A stretch of 58,543 nt of DNA, taken from positions 105,783 to 164,325 of the forward strand of contig JBBHKE010002830.1 of NCBI GenBank assembly GCA_037447655.1, given 5' to 3'. The translations under genes were made by a program, and so were the position numbers. The notes beneath the pieces are model-generated. The model ran no database searches and was not told where the DNA came from. It saw only the letters and a program-made list of their open reading frames with translations. Shown piece after piece: positions 29,926 to 41,470 of the stretch; positions within the stretch are counted from its first letter, which is position 1, and every line of letters begins with the position of its first letter. This stretch comes from Zygnema cylindricum. Its lineage: Eukaryota > Streptophyta > Zygnematophyceae > Zygnematales > Zygnemataceae.

Positions 29926-30924
29926 TGTTGAAATTAAATGTTTTCTTATGTATTTTCTGGGTTTCTTAATTGATCTAAAATGAGGAGGAAAAAGCAAAGG
30001 CAGCCTGCTTCTAACATCTTCTCTGGCCCCATACTTACCGTAGTCATTGAAGATTGGAGAGGAAGTAAGAACTATGGCTGCCTATGCTTCTCTTAGAGTC
30101 ATAAGGCAGCTATTTTTGGTAAACTTACCAAAAATGGTTGACAAACCCAGGATTTGAACCTGGTGCCTATCGTCCCTCTAAGTAGCCTAGTATCATTACC
30201 ATTTAGCCTAGCACCAGTGTTGAAATATATAGGGTACATTAGTTATTTAACAACATGGAAATACAGAAGTTCATTTAACTGACGAACGAACCACAATCAC
30301 AAAAAGATAGTTAGATAGAGTTACGTCGGAAATACTACTTGTATTTTCGACGGCCTTGAATTATAGGCGATATCAATCGGATGGCAGAGGAAGAAGTCGG
30401 CATTGCGGAATGGATGATTTGGCGGTTTGCGGTCACAGCCACACCAGGTGACACCTAGCAATATGACATTGGATAGCGGCATCTTCGAGACATACCATGG
30501 CGAACACCGATATGGCACGCATCCTCTTCTCAACCATGTTGTACAATAGCCGTACAGAAAGAACTCTGAACCAAGAACCTTTCTGTATTGTATAGTGATT
30601 AAATTGGGTCCGTACTTTGGCAGTAAGGGATCAAAGAGGGGTTTAGGACTTGGGAGAATTAGAAGTAGCCGCCTCTCTCCCAGAGCACTCCTATATAAAA
30701 GGTCATCTATGACCATTGATTATATACTGCTCAGGGGAGCAAATTCAAGGATTCTTTTTGTAGTGGACTCAAGGGAGTCTGCTCTTCCAAGGGTTATAGT
30801 CGAATCAGTCTGTATTCTATTAAGGTGTCAGTAATACTCATACAAAGACTAAGGGATAAAGGCTATCCTAGGGGCTTCTACTAAGCTGCCTACTCTGAGC
30901 ACCAATGGAGGTCTCAGAGTTGCA
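29926..30924 (+). repeat. Element C 5' LTR
   Basis: It starts TGTTGAAATT and ends GAGTTGCA, 999 bases, with a TATA box TATATAAAA at 30692-30700, twin hairpins (CTGCTC-AGGG-GAGCA and GACTC-AAGG-GAGTC) and the best antisense tRNA-like unit of the window. It is inserted in the B pol region. The C 3' end is lost, so no duplication can be tested. Confidence 0.85.
30130..30212 (-). promoter_or_regulatory. Antisense tRNA-like Pol III unit in the element C LTR (best copy)
   Basis: On the minus strand: A box TAGGCTAAATGG (top 30199-30210), 38 bases, then B box GGTTCAAATCC (top 30150-30160) in a perfect T-arm CCAGG-TTCAAAT-CCTGG, then TTTTT (30130-30134) directly after CAACCA. The A/B spacing and terminator distance fit a tRNA-type Pol III gene. 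A 5' acceptor strand is not evident. Confidence 0.65.
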
Positions 30925-31870
30925 AGTTATGGGCCCTCCCTCTAGGGTGCCCACATTCAACGGGACTGGGTTCATCTACTAGGAGGGTATGATGATGGGA
31001 GCCCTATGTGAGAAAAGATTTTGGGGAATAGTGAGTGGGCGAGTAAAGCGTCCATTTGGTCTTGCTATCCCTCCAAGGTTTGGAGGAAGCAGATTTGCTA
31101 GGAAACCAGATCCACCGCCATCATAGGACTCAAAAGACGGAGAAAGCATCGTGATGGAAAAGGGGAAAGAAAAAGAATAAACCTCACCTATAGCAACCGA
31201 TTATATTTTCATGTCTCCTATTTCGAGGAATGAGGAGAATGACATCGATACTGAAGACAACAACAACATGGTGGCCAAGTAATTTATCCTCCGACATCTC
31301 ACACAAGGACTCACATGTCCTCATTTGCAGGTGGAAAAGGCATCTGATCTGTGGGATGCGCATATAGATATGTACCGGAGCAGTACGATTCAGGAACAGA
31401 AGCTGGCGGAGCAAAAGATCAATGGATACTTTCACAAAAGAGAGAAGATGATCGATTTCTGCAATGAGTTGGCTAAACTCTTCATAGAGTTAGAGTGTGC
31501 CGGAAAAGAAGAAATCGAGAAGGCAAAAGGTCAATGCTTACTCATGAAACTACCCGATGGTATGAGAACATTATGAACCGGGTACAAGATCTGCCGGACT
31601 CGGAATTCGGTAGTTGTTATGATCCTCGTCCGAGAGAATACAATCGAAATTCGGAGAGGAGTTAAGAGTGGACACGCCTTGGCGGCAGGAGCAAGTTGGA
31701 GAAACAAAGATTCACGGAAAACCCTTGGTAGTTATGGAGGGGAAGACCAAAAAAATCAATCCGATGAGTCCGGAACAAGGGGACCTAAGGGGCTTTGTCA
31801 TTATTGCAAGAAACTCGGGCATTAAATGGCGGAATGTACCAAACTGACCGAGCTTTGGATAAAAAAAGGG
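30925..31870 (+). pseudogene. Element C gag, broken and truncated
   Basis: It begins with the primer site AGTTATGGGCCCTCC and MGPPSRVPTFNGTGFIY, then a TAG. Gag remnants follow (LTQGLTCPHLQVEKASDLWDAHIDMYRSS, 31325-31576; MILVRENTIEIRRGVKSGHALA, from 31619) and a knuckle (CHYCKKLGH) before a stop. It ends at AAGGG, where D1 starts. Confidence 0.85.
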
Positions 31871-32495
31871 TGCAATTTTGTGTCCTCCATTGGACTACAG
31901 AATACAGGAAGCCTCTAGATAATGTTTAACTAACCCACTTCAAGCCACAACCGCTGCTGCCCAAAAAGGTAAACTGACAATTTGACTCTACCCCTGTGCA
32001 CCCTGGACTCCCTTGAGTCCGTAGCAAAAAGAATTACTGAAAACGGCCAACGAGCCGATAAGTTATGAGTCGGCAAAAATGACAAGTTTTATATAAACTC
32101 TCAAAGGGACAGACGTACCTATCTACCAAATTCTCTAAGTCCTAAATCCCTCTCACAACCCGTATCTATTGAAATACGAACCAATCAGATCACTGTAGGG
32201 TACAAAAAAGTACTATGGCCGATGTACTTTCTGTACGGCCTATGTACGGCAACGCCATTGTGTGGACGCGTGTCCACTTTTAACTTGTCCTTATGTTCGC
32301 CGGAATTCCTGCAACCAAATTTTATCCCTTCGCGTGGCGCCACGTCATGCCACGTCCATAAACGCCAAAGTGACCATTCCGCGATCTCGGCAATGATATA
32401 CGCCGTCGGGTTAAATCCAACATTAAATGTCCGCCGTCAAAACAAATGTCCGATTCATTTGTTTTCGTGCGAGATAATGTTCGCACTATATAACA

Positions 32496-33781
32496 TGTTG
32501 TCCATAGCCATTTCTAGCCATGGATTCACCCTCGGAAGCACCACAGACTACCCCAAAAACAGCCTAATTTGGATACACGCAGAATTCAACAGAATTAACA
32601 AAAAAACCTGAAACTACACTTACAGATATTATATAAGCTATAGAATAACCTCACAAAGTTTCAGACAAAAATAATAATCAGAGTGATCACATCATCTAGT
32701 CAAATTTGCAGAAAAAACAGAAACTTCACAATAAAGTAAAACACAGACCAGGCACACAATAAACCTGAAAATCTGTGACAATATTAAAAATACAAAGAGG
32801 AACACACATGCAGAATTTCAGATAATTCTGCCAACAGATCTGAGAGTAATCCTCAGATAAAATTACCGAAAATCACCATAAACAGTTTTGGTCCAAAAAG
32901 TTCCTAGGACTAAAAATGACTAAGTCCTGCAAATATACGTGAGCTCATTACTGGGTGTACGGAGGCATACCAGCCATACGCAATCTACTAGCTACCTCTA
33001 TTAAAGTTAGTATACCCGAATACTTCGAGGTATGTCAAAATGAGTAAATCTACACTAATAACTAATACACATAAAGACAAACCATTGTTGTAAATATTTA
33101 CAAAGTACACACAATCTTACAAAATCGTATGCTCAGTCATGCTGAGTCACTCAATGGAACTCTTCGAATTTCGTCAAACAATCCGAGACGTCCAAAATAA
33201 CATCGTGTGATTGACGCGATTTCGCGTCCCCACTACTTGAAAAATATCGGCGGCCTATATCCGTCGTCCGTCGATCTTATTCGGCACCCTTGATGTCGCG
33301 CCACATGGTCACAAAAATCTAAACGAAATCCACGCGAGTCGTCAAATATCCCACAACGTCGCGAAGCCAATTTAGTCATTCACGTCCACTTGTTAAAATA
33401 ATAATCGTACAACCGAAATCATTTCCGTATCGCAGCCGCGTCCTTTGCAATAAATGCGGCAAATAACGTACACGTCATTTGTCGTAAACGTCGCTTGTCG
33501 CATATAAATTACATTTGTTCAAATTATATGTTCCTTACCGGCGACGTACATTTCGTAAACTTCACATCGGATCGCGTCGCGATCCGCCATCCATTTCTTA
33601 ACGCATTCCGCGCCACTCAATTACTACCTCACGTCCCTTTAATTTTACTCGTACATTTACTCCCCCAATCCGCAAATCCATTCGAACCACCACATTACTT
33701 TCGATAATATATTATCCACGCGAAACGTCGCCTACACACAAAATGTCGAGTACGCACGAAACCAACTTTTCAAAAACAACA
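32496..33781. repeat. Solo LTR E1 of a separate family
   Basis: The ends are TGTTGTCC and AACAACA (TG...CA), with a perfect 5-bp duplication TAACA (32491-32495 and 33782-33786). It is homologous, in reverse orientation, to E2 at 55294-56257; both share, for example, ATCCATGGCT and CGGATCGCG..CGATCCG. It is not related by eye to the copia LTRs around it. No internal region is present, so the element type is unknown. Confidence 0.8.
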
Positions 33782-33890
33782 TAACATTGGTTCTATGTTC
33801 TTCTGTTCGTCATCCCGTTAATTGGAATCATGGTTTTAACAGTGTTTATATAATTATCAAACCTCATGTACCCTAACGGACTTCTATGAC

Positions 33891-33963
33891 AGACTGGTTA
33901 GAGCTAACGGCTACGCCGCGCTCTGCCGATCAGAGGTTCAAGTCCTGTCGAACTTGACCTTTT
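33891..33963 (+). promoter_or_regulatory. tRNA-like Pol III unit antisense to D1
   Basis: A box GACTGGTTAGAGC, middle arm, B box GGTTCAAGTCC (33935-33945) and TTTT (33960-33963). Of all copies its D-arm and T-arm text looks most like a real tRNA gene, but no 7-bp acceptor stem closes it. Confidence 0.58.
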
Positions 33964-34168
33964 GTTGAGAGTGACATAAGTCACTCTTTAGCCCTGCCTG
34001 CTTAAGCTAGGACAGCCATGGTTTAGCCACCCTCTCTATCTCTTAATGACTACGACAACTATGATGGGGAGAAAGAGGAGATGGAGGCAGGTTGTCCGCA
34101 TTTTTCCTTTTTCTATTTGTACTAAATTTAGACCTAGAAAATACCATATAAAACTAATAATTTCAACA

Positions 34169-34401
34169 CTCCCCTTATTTTCTAGTCCAATTTTAAATTC
34201 TGTTTTAGTCCACACTTTTTTCTGCAATATTTTAACTTGGGAGAAGGCACTGGTTTTGTCATCATATCAGCTACCATTTCCTCATCAGATCTATATACAA
34301 GATTCACGATTTTATTCTCAACTTTTTCTCTTACAAAACTTAATCTTATGTCCATATGTTTAGCCTTAAAATGATGTTTTGGATTAGCTGCAATTGCAAT
34401 G
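34169..34401 (-). pseudogene. D1 RNase H C-terminal end
   Basis: It encodes IAIAANPKHHFKAKHMDIR, then VREKVENKIVNLVYR and ADMMTKPVPSPK, the conserved copia Pol end, open from 34402 down to 34182. The upstream part of the same gene is at 45998. Confidence 0.9.
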
Positions 34402-35415
34402 TGCAATTCTGTGTCCTCCATTGGACTACAGAATACAGGAAGCCTCTACATTGTATTTAACTAACCCACTTTAAGGCACAACCACTGCTGCCCAAGAAGG
34501 CGAACTGACAATTTGACTGCACCCCTATGCAGCCTGGACTCCCCTGAGTCCGTAGCAAAAAGAATCACTGAAAACGGCCAACCAGCCGATAAGTTATGAG
34601 GCACCAAAAATGCCAATTTGTACAAACTCTCAAGGGGGAGAGGTGACAACCTACCAAAATTTTCTAAGTCCTGATTCCTTCTAATAACTTTTATCTACTG
34701 AAGTACGGACCAATCAAATTACTGTATCGTACCAAAAAGTACTACTGCCGGTGTACCTTTTGTACGGCCTATGTACGACAAGGCTATTAAGTGGACGCGT
34801 GTCTGCTTTTTATTTGTCTGTACATTCATCGGAATTCCTATGACCGAATGTCATCTCTCCACGTGGCTCCAGGTCATGCCACGTCACAAAACGCCAAGGT
34901 GACCACTCCGGGATTTCGGCGATGACGTGCGCCGTCCGATTCGTAATGAGACGTAATCTTAACCGTTATAATTACTTGCGAGATATTTGTTTCGCTGTCA
35001 ACCAAATGCGAGGTATTCATTCTGAAATGATGTCGTACTAAAACTGTGTCTATGCACGCCGTATCTAGTTTTAGTTAAATGGATTTCTTACTTCCTAAAT
35101 GTATATATATCTATCATACTCTATAGCACTTAGCATTGGTCCTAGTCTAGTAGGATAAAGCTGATCGCTATCAGCCAACTTGACGAACCGCAGGTTCTGG
35201 GTTCAAATCTTGGGTTCGTCAAGACAAGTGTTGGGTATCAAGGACCTTTTGCCGATATTCGATATATATATATCGAATTTCAGGTACCCGATAATCGATA
35301 TATCGCTTTGATATATCGAAAACCAAATCATCGCGATATATCGCCGATATATTGCCGATATATCGTATCGACAATATATCGAAAATGAAAATTTAAGAAA
35401 GTTTATTTAACCCCC

Positions 35416-35459
<44 letters not shown>

Positions 35460-35870
35460 ATCCGTACGATTTTCTGTAAATTCCGCGTACGCTTTTTGTA
35501 CGGTTTTCTGTACTCTGACTGTACGGACACGCAATTTTTGCGATATATATCGCGATAATAATTTATGTTGGTCCCGGTACGATATATCGAGGAATCTGCT
35601 CGATCGATATTCGATATATCGAATATCGAAATTATCGCGATATGAAACTACCCGATACCCAAGACTAGTCAAGACTATTTTTAGTAACCTTCTAAAAATA
35701 ATTGCCTGTTGAACTAAGGCGGCCATGGATCAAACACCTTCTCTATCCTTTAGTGACTACAACAAGTATGGGGGCTAGAGAAAGGAGGTGGAGGCAGATT
35801 GTCTGTCCTTTTTCTTTTTCCTAACATATTTAAACCTAGAAAATACTATATAAATCTATGAATTTCAACA
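34402..35870 (-). repeat. D2 3' LTR, interrupted by a hAT-like miniature element
   Basis: It runs from TGCAATTCTG to ATTTCAACA. Without the 442-bp insert and its 8-bp duplication it is about 1019 bases and matches 44979-45992 at about 97 percent by eye. The antisense tRNA-like unit has its B box at 35200-35210. Confidence 0.88.
35226..35667. mobile_element. hAT-like miniature inverted-repeat element
   Basis: Flanked by a perfect 8-bp duplication GTCAAGAC (35218-35225 and 35668-35675), the hAT hallmark. The D2 5' LTR has the uninterrupted site. The termini AAGTGTTGGGTATC and TAGTCTTGGGTATC agree at 12 of 14 positions. The body is packed with nested palindromes such as TCGATATATCGA and holds a 36-base poly-G run (35418-35453). 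No coding capacity. Confidence 0.85.
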
Positions 35871-38800
35871 CTCCCCTTATTTTCTAGTCTTATTTTAATT
35901 TTTCTTTTAACCCGCATTTCTCCCGACAATATTTTAATTTAGGAGAGGGCACATGTTTGGTCATCATGTCAGCCACCTTTTCTTCATCAGGCCTATACAC
36001 AAGATTTAAAATTTTATTTTCAACTTTTTCTCTTACAAAGCTTAATCTTATGTCCATATGTTTTGCTTTGAAATGGTGTTTTCGATTGGCTCCGATTGCG
36101 ATTGCAGCTTGATTATCGCAAAAGATTTCATGCACTCCCTCCTTCATATATCCCAGTTCTTGCAACAATGACTTCACCCACATTAGTTCTTTTACAGCAG
36201 AACAAGACGCCATATACTCAGCCTCCATAGTAGACTGAGCAACCACCTTTTTTTGCTTACTACTCCAACAGCAAGCTCCTTCTCCCACATACAAAACATA
36301 TCCAGATGTGCATCTTCTCATAGGTGCATCCCCATAACTGGCATCACTCCAAGTGGTGATATCAGTGTGCTCCCCTCCCAAATGCAACCATAATTCTCTG
36401 GTTCCAACCAGATATCTCCTGACTCTCTTGGCTGCCTCCCAGTCTCTCTTCCTAAGATCATTAAGACTCCTACTGCCTACTCCAACTGCTGCCGCTATGT
36501 CCGGCCTGGTACAGTTCATAAAATAAATTAAACTTCCTACGACATGTCTATAAGGGATAGACTTCATAAACTCTCTCTCCTCTGGACTCATCTGATCATC
36601 TAAGATCATCACTCCTCCTTCTACACTCCCATCACTTACTTTTTTCAAGTCCATGGGAGTGGTACAACTGTTAGCATTTTCCATCTAGAATTTCTCAAGC
36701 ATATTACCTATTGCTTCTTTCTGAGTAAGTCTGATAATCTTCTTCCCCCTATCTTTCTCCATTTGGATCCCCAAAATATATTTTGCCTCCCCTAAATCCT
36801 TCATATCAAATCTGCCCCTAAGATCTTTCTTTAGCCTATTGATATTCTCCAAAGACTTACTTAACACAAGTAGATCATACACATAAATTGCAATAAAAAT
36901 GACACCATTCTCATCTTCAAAAATATAGATAGAATGGTCAGAGCGGATCCGAATGTATCCCAGATCGGTGAGAAACTCATCTAGTTTCTTATTCCACTGT
37001 CAGGGAGCCTGTTTCAATCCATATAAGGACTTTATGAGCCTGCAGACTTTGCTGTGTCTCCTTCTTCCACAAACCCCTCGGGTTGCCTCATAAAAATTTC
37101 TTCCTCTAACTCACCATTAAGAAAAGCAATCTTAATGTCCATCTGGTGTATTTCGATGTCTTCCGCTGCGACCAGACTGAGGAGAATCCTTACTGATGGG
37201 AACCAAACAACTAGAGCAAAGGTCTCCTCATAGTCAATCCCCTCCTTTTGGGTGAACCCTTTCGCTACCAATCGAGCCTTATATCTCTCAATGGTATTAT
37301 CTGGGTTCAGTTTTAATTGAAATACCCATTTACATCCAATAGGTTTTCTGTCTGGAGGACAATCCGCTAGTTCCCAAGTATTTGCTTCCATGATAGAAGC
37401 CATCTCATCATTTATGGCTCTAATCTATCTTTCTTTCTCTGGACTATTCACTACCTCTAAGTAAGACTGAGGCTCATATGCGTGAGATAGCTTAGTTACC
37501 TTATGAGCAGCTTGTTTTTCCTGTATCTTTTTGCAGCTCCTCCTTCCTTCTTCAAACTCCGAAGCTGGAATGGATGGAAGTCTTGGATTTCTTCTCACTG
37601 TCTTATCGGCTCCCCTGTCCATGGAAACCGGTTCTTGTCCCGCTTCTTCTATCTCCTCGGAGTCCATAGGAGTATGTGAGGTTTCCGGTGAGTCTCCCGT
37701 ATCTTGGATCTCCCCTGAATTTGTAATCACGGTTTCATTCATGTCCCTTTCGGGAACGACCGAATTCTCATCACTTTCGGACTCAAATCTGATCCTTATC
37801 TTCTTTGTATATTTGAAGGGGTCAAATGACTTCCCTTCATCCATGACAACTAAGTGTTTGACCAGAATGATATCTTTCTTTGCTAAGTCATAGATTCTAT
37901 ATCCCTTAACATCCTCATCATATCCCACAAAGTATCCAGGTTTTCCCTTAGCATCTAGTTTCCAGTTTTTCCTATTCGTGTCAAGACTGTAAAATTGGCT
38001 ATCGAATACTTTAAGGTTGGAGATATCTGGTTTCATTCCAACCCATCTCTCATAAGGTGTCACTCCCTTTACAACTGAGGTAAGGACTCCATTGTTAATG
38101 TAGTTGGCACAGTTCATTGCTTTTGCCCAAAATCTCTTTCATATTTTCTTGTCGGCCAACATACTGCATGCACTATCTCCTAGTGTTCGATATAATCTCT
38201 CAGCTACCCCATTTTGTTCCGGGTTATATGGTACAATTTTCTGGTGCTGCACTCCCTCATCTTTCAAAAATTCCTCAAACTGGTTAGAGGTATATTCCCC
38301 CCCATTATCACTACTTATTCTCTTAATGGGGGTTTCATGCAATTTCTCACTCCAGGCTTTACATTCTTTGAAATAAGTTGATGCTTCAGACTTTGTTTTA
38401 GAAGGTAGACTCTAGAGTATCTAGACCAATCATCAGTTATGGTCATCATGAACCTCTTTCCTCCAACCGAAGGTACTTTTGCGGGTCCCCAAATATTTGT
38501 GTGGACCAAATCTAACACTTTCTCACCTCTATATGTGGCGGCTTTGGGAAAGGGAAGTCTGTGAGCCTTACCTTGAGCACAACCACTACAATCATCCATC
38601 ATTTCGTTATCCCCAAACTGAATGTCATCTACTACCCCAAGCTTTTTCATTTCCCTCAACCTATCAAAATGCACATGCCTCAACCGCTTATGCCAAATCA
38701 TCACGTTAGAAACACCAACATAGTAAGCATTCTTCTTTTCATTACTCAGGTTAAGCCTAAACATTCCTTGGCTACCCTTATCTGCTGTGAAGTAAACTCT

Positions 38801-39212
38801 ATTCCCATACTTAGCTGTAAAGACTCCCTTTCTGGTGAAGGTATCAAACTCTTTGTCATCTAACACAGACGTAGAGACAAGATTTTTACTCAGCTGTGGA
38901 ATGTAAAGCACATCTGAGAATGTAAGTATAGAAGTCTTACCCTCCACTAAGACTTTCACATCTACTGATCTCACTAGATCTGTAGTATGCACTCTCCCAT
39001 CCCCATACTCTATCTCTACATTAGGAATCTTTCTTAGCTTAGTGAAGAGTTCTTTATCACGACACATATGCATGGATGCACCTGAGTCGAAGATCCATCC
39101 TTCCTGTGGAGCTTCCCGAATTGCACCAAGGGCACACTTCTGCCTCCAAGGGATCTCCTTCTCCTCCAGACTCTCGTCAAGAAGAAGCTTCCCATCCTCC
39201 TCAGAGGACTAT
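35871..39212 (-). pseudogene. D2 pol, first copy: protease, integrase, reverse transcriptase, RNase H
   Basis: From 39212 downward: the protease end (a CALGAI-type linker, SGASMHMCRDKELF), integrase (HKRLRHVHFDRL, DDCSGCAQGK, VHTNIWGP with Asn in place of the first Asp) to 38315, the D-to-E core (SDNGGEYTSNQF, EQNGVAERL), integrase tail (37425-38117), reverse transcriptase (37032-37403; MDIKIAFLNGEL), DDLLVLSK with MYDD in place of YVDD (36882) and RNase H to 35890 (CCWSSKQKKVVAQSTMEAEYMA, CDNQAAIAI). Several stops and shifts separate these parts. The 264-codon last segment is intact. Confidence 0.88.
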
Positions 39213-40286
39213 CCTGCGGAGAAGCTCCAAAAAATCTTCATCCTCGTTCTCCTCTTCCCCTTGTTCCTCCTCATCAACATTCCAACTTCTAATTTCTTTC
39301 AAACTAGGACACTCCTCCATATAGTGACCCGGTTCCCTACAAAAGAAGCAAACCCCTTTTTTCAAAGCTCCCCTTTCTTTTCCTCTCCCTCTCTTTCCAC
39401 CAAAATTCCGATAAGGTTTACCTTTGTCTTTCTTCCTCTCATCACGCTTCTGCTCGTCACCGCCGTTCCTCTCATCACGCTTCCACCAGCTGTTAGTGCA
39501 TTCACCCTGTTACTTCCCCTACGAAGCTCCAAATTGCTTTCCCTCACAAGAATTATCCCCATGGTAATGCTCCAAGTCCATGAGGAGCCATCCATTTCCT
39601 GCATACGGTTAATGATTTTTTCGTACTCATCTGGGAGTTTCATGATTAGTGTGTTAATCTTTCTCCCGTCAAATTCTACATATCCCGCACTAGCAAGCTC
39701 AACATACAACGCAACAATATTATTGCAAAACTCTATCATGCTACCGCCTTTATAAACATAGGCCCCTATTTCTTGTTTTACTAACTGTTCCCTCTGTATA
39801 TTCTCACTCTTATAAATCTGTCTTAATGTTTCCCAGATTTCTGAAGACTTCGTTAGATTTTAAAGAGTGATTGCTATGGACTTAGACACATTTCTAAGTA
39901 TGAGATGTTTTGCTATAATATTTTTACACTCCAATATTCTACTGTCAATTTCTTCAGTTTTAGTTATAACCCCTACAAGTGGGACCGTGGCCGAGTTCCT
40001 TGCTCCCCTCATCATAGGTGTTCCTTTTTATTTCTCCCCTTTTCCCCCTTCCATGGCAATGATTTTCCCTTCACCTTCCGTTGCATTTGAAATCCGGTTG
40101 GTTTTTCGGGAAGCCCCAGATGAATCTCTGTAGTGAGCTCCACCAAAGCCCGGTGGCGGCCACCTCAATTGTCCCGAGACAATTCCCCATTAGTGTTTTT
40201 CGAAAAGCAATCCCTCTATCGTTAACTCCCAATAAGTGAAGTCTAATTCATCAAACATAGGTACCCTAGATGGTTGGCCCATAACC
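39213..40286 (-). pseudogene. F-type gag fused to D-type pol (F1 remnant)
   Basis: It matches the gag of F2, for example the knuckle residues CFFCREPGHYMEECP and the acidic EEEQGEEENEDEDF run, not D gag. From the f1 primer site (40272-40286, with one change: GGTTATGGGCCAACC) it encodes MGQPSRVPMFDELDFTYWELT, then Gag pieces (39362-39739) with stops. At 39213 it joins D-type protease through a short ambiguous stretch (ATCCTGCGGAGAAGC). Confidence 0.82.
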
Positions 40287-41470
40287 TGAAAGTCTGAGAC
40301 CTCCATTGGTCCTCAAAGTAGGCAGCTCTCAAGAAGCTTATCTGTTAGTGCCGACTCCAAGTTGATACAAACCCAAATGATTGACCCCTTGATAATCACA
40401 ACCCTAATACAACTTCACCCCTATGAAATAAGACTTTATGTGTGCTCAGTTCCACCACAGAATGCAAAGTTAGAATATGAGTTTTGGACACATTTACCCA
40501 CTTTGACTTTCCCTTAGTAATGCAGCCACCGTGGCACGAACGACTCTGTGTAGCGTGGAATCCCCTGAGTCCGCAGCAAAAAGATTCACTGAATTTGGTC
40601 AACCGAGTGAATTTTAATTAAATGGAAAAGTTTGCCTATTTATATAGATGCTCTCTGGGAGAGAAGCGAGTACCTACCAAAAAATTCTAAGTCATATTTC
40701 CTCTCTAAAACCCCATCTACTGAATTACGGTCCAATCATGGGACTGTACCGTACAAAAAGTACAAGTACCGGAGTACTTTGTGTATGGTAACGGTACTAC
40801 CTGGCCAAAACAATGACATTTGTCACATTCATATTTGTTGTCTTGCTCTCCGAAGATTCCGAAAACCCGTACGATGCTGCCACGTGTTATCTGGAGTGGC
40901 GACTTCCGGAAAACGACAAAATGCCCTTTCCGTGATATCGGCTCCTTTCACGGCCGTTCGATGAAGTTCGGATTGAATATTTGCCGATGAAATAAATGTT
41001 CGTAGCATTTATTTCATGCGGTACTATAGTACAAAACTTATTCTATGTTATACCGTACTATTCATTAGTTAAAGGAAATATCATATTTGTAAACGTTTAT
41101 AAAACTATCAAACCCTATATATTTCATCAGTAGTCTAAGACTTAAAAGAAAAAGCTAACGACAGATGGGTTTGTCAAACTGTAGGTACCAAGATCAAGTC
41201 CTGGGTCTTTACCAGACTCCTTTTTGGTAAATCTACTAGTTTCTACCGTTGTCTCTCTAGAAGACCTGGGTCCGTCAGACTCCTTTTTGGTAAATCTACC
41301 AGTTTCTACCCTTGTCTCTCTAGAAGACATACGCAGCCATGACTCTAACTCCCTATCCAAGCCTCCAGTGACTACAACAAGTGTGGGGGCTTGGAGAAAG
41401 GAGTTAGAGGTAGATCGCCTATTCTTTTTTCTATTCTAAAACAGACCTAGAAAATACACAAATATCAACA
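40287..41470 (-). repeat. F1 5' LTR (f1)
   Basis: It runs from TGAAAGTCTG to AATATCAACA, 1184 bases, clearly related to the F2 LTRs (GTTCCACCACAGAATGCAAAG shared in pieces). Its antisense tRNA-like block (about 41130-41225) is followed by a 63-bp tandem duplication (41214-41339) that doubles the CTTTTT terminator-like run. Its right edge cuts the D2 reverse transcriptase at ACCTATTGC. Confidence 0.85.

Larger units (their letters stand above)
31871..34168 (-). repeat. D1 3' LTR, interrupted by solo LTR E1
   Basis: It runs from TGCAATTTTG to TTTCAACA. Without E1 (and one 5-bp duplication) it is about 1007 bases, matching D2's LTRs. The antisense tRNA-like unit is at 33891-33963 on the plus strand: A box GACTGGTTAGAGC, B box GGTTCAAGTCC (33935-33945), TTTT (33960-33963). 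Confidence 0.85.

Noticed and set aside
32497-33780. DNA transposon with GTTGT inverted ends and a 7-bp ATAACAT duplication
   Set aside because: Shifting the ends by one base gives TG...CA termini with a perfect 5-bp duplication, the LTR pattern, which E2 also fits.
33891-33963. Genuine tRNA gene
   Set aside because: The A and B boxes look right but no 7-bp acceptor stem closes the structure, and the same block recurs in all LTRs of the family.
35403-35726. Polyproline-containing 107-codon frame
   Set aside because: It is the antisense reading of the 36-base poly-G run inside the hAT-like element.
39042-39755. 237-codon plus-strand frame
   Set aside because: It is antisense to D2 protease and F1 gag; long antisense frames recur at the same place in other copies (43809, 49445).
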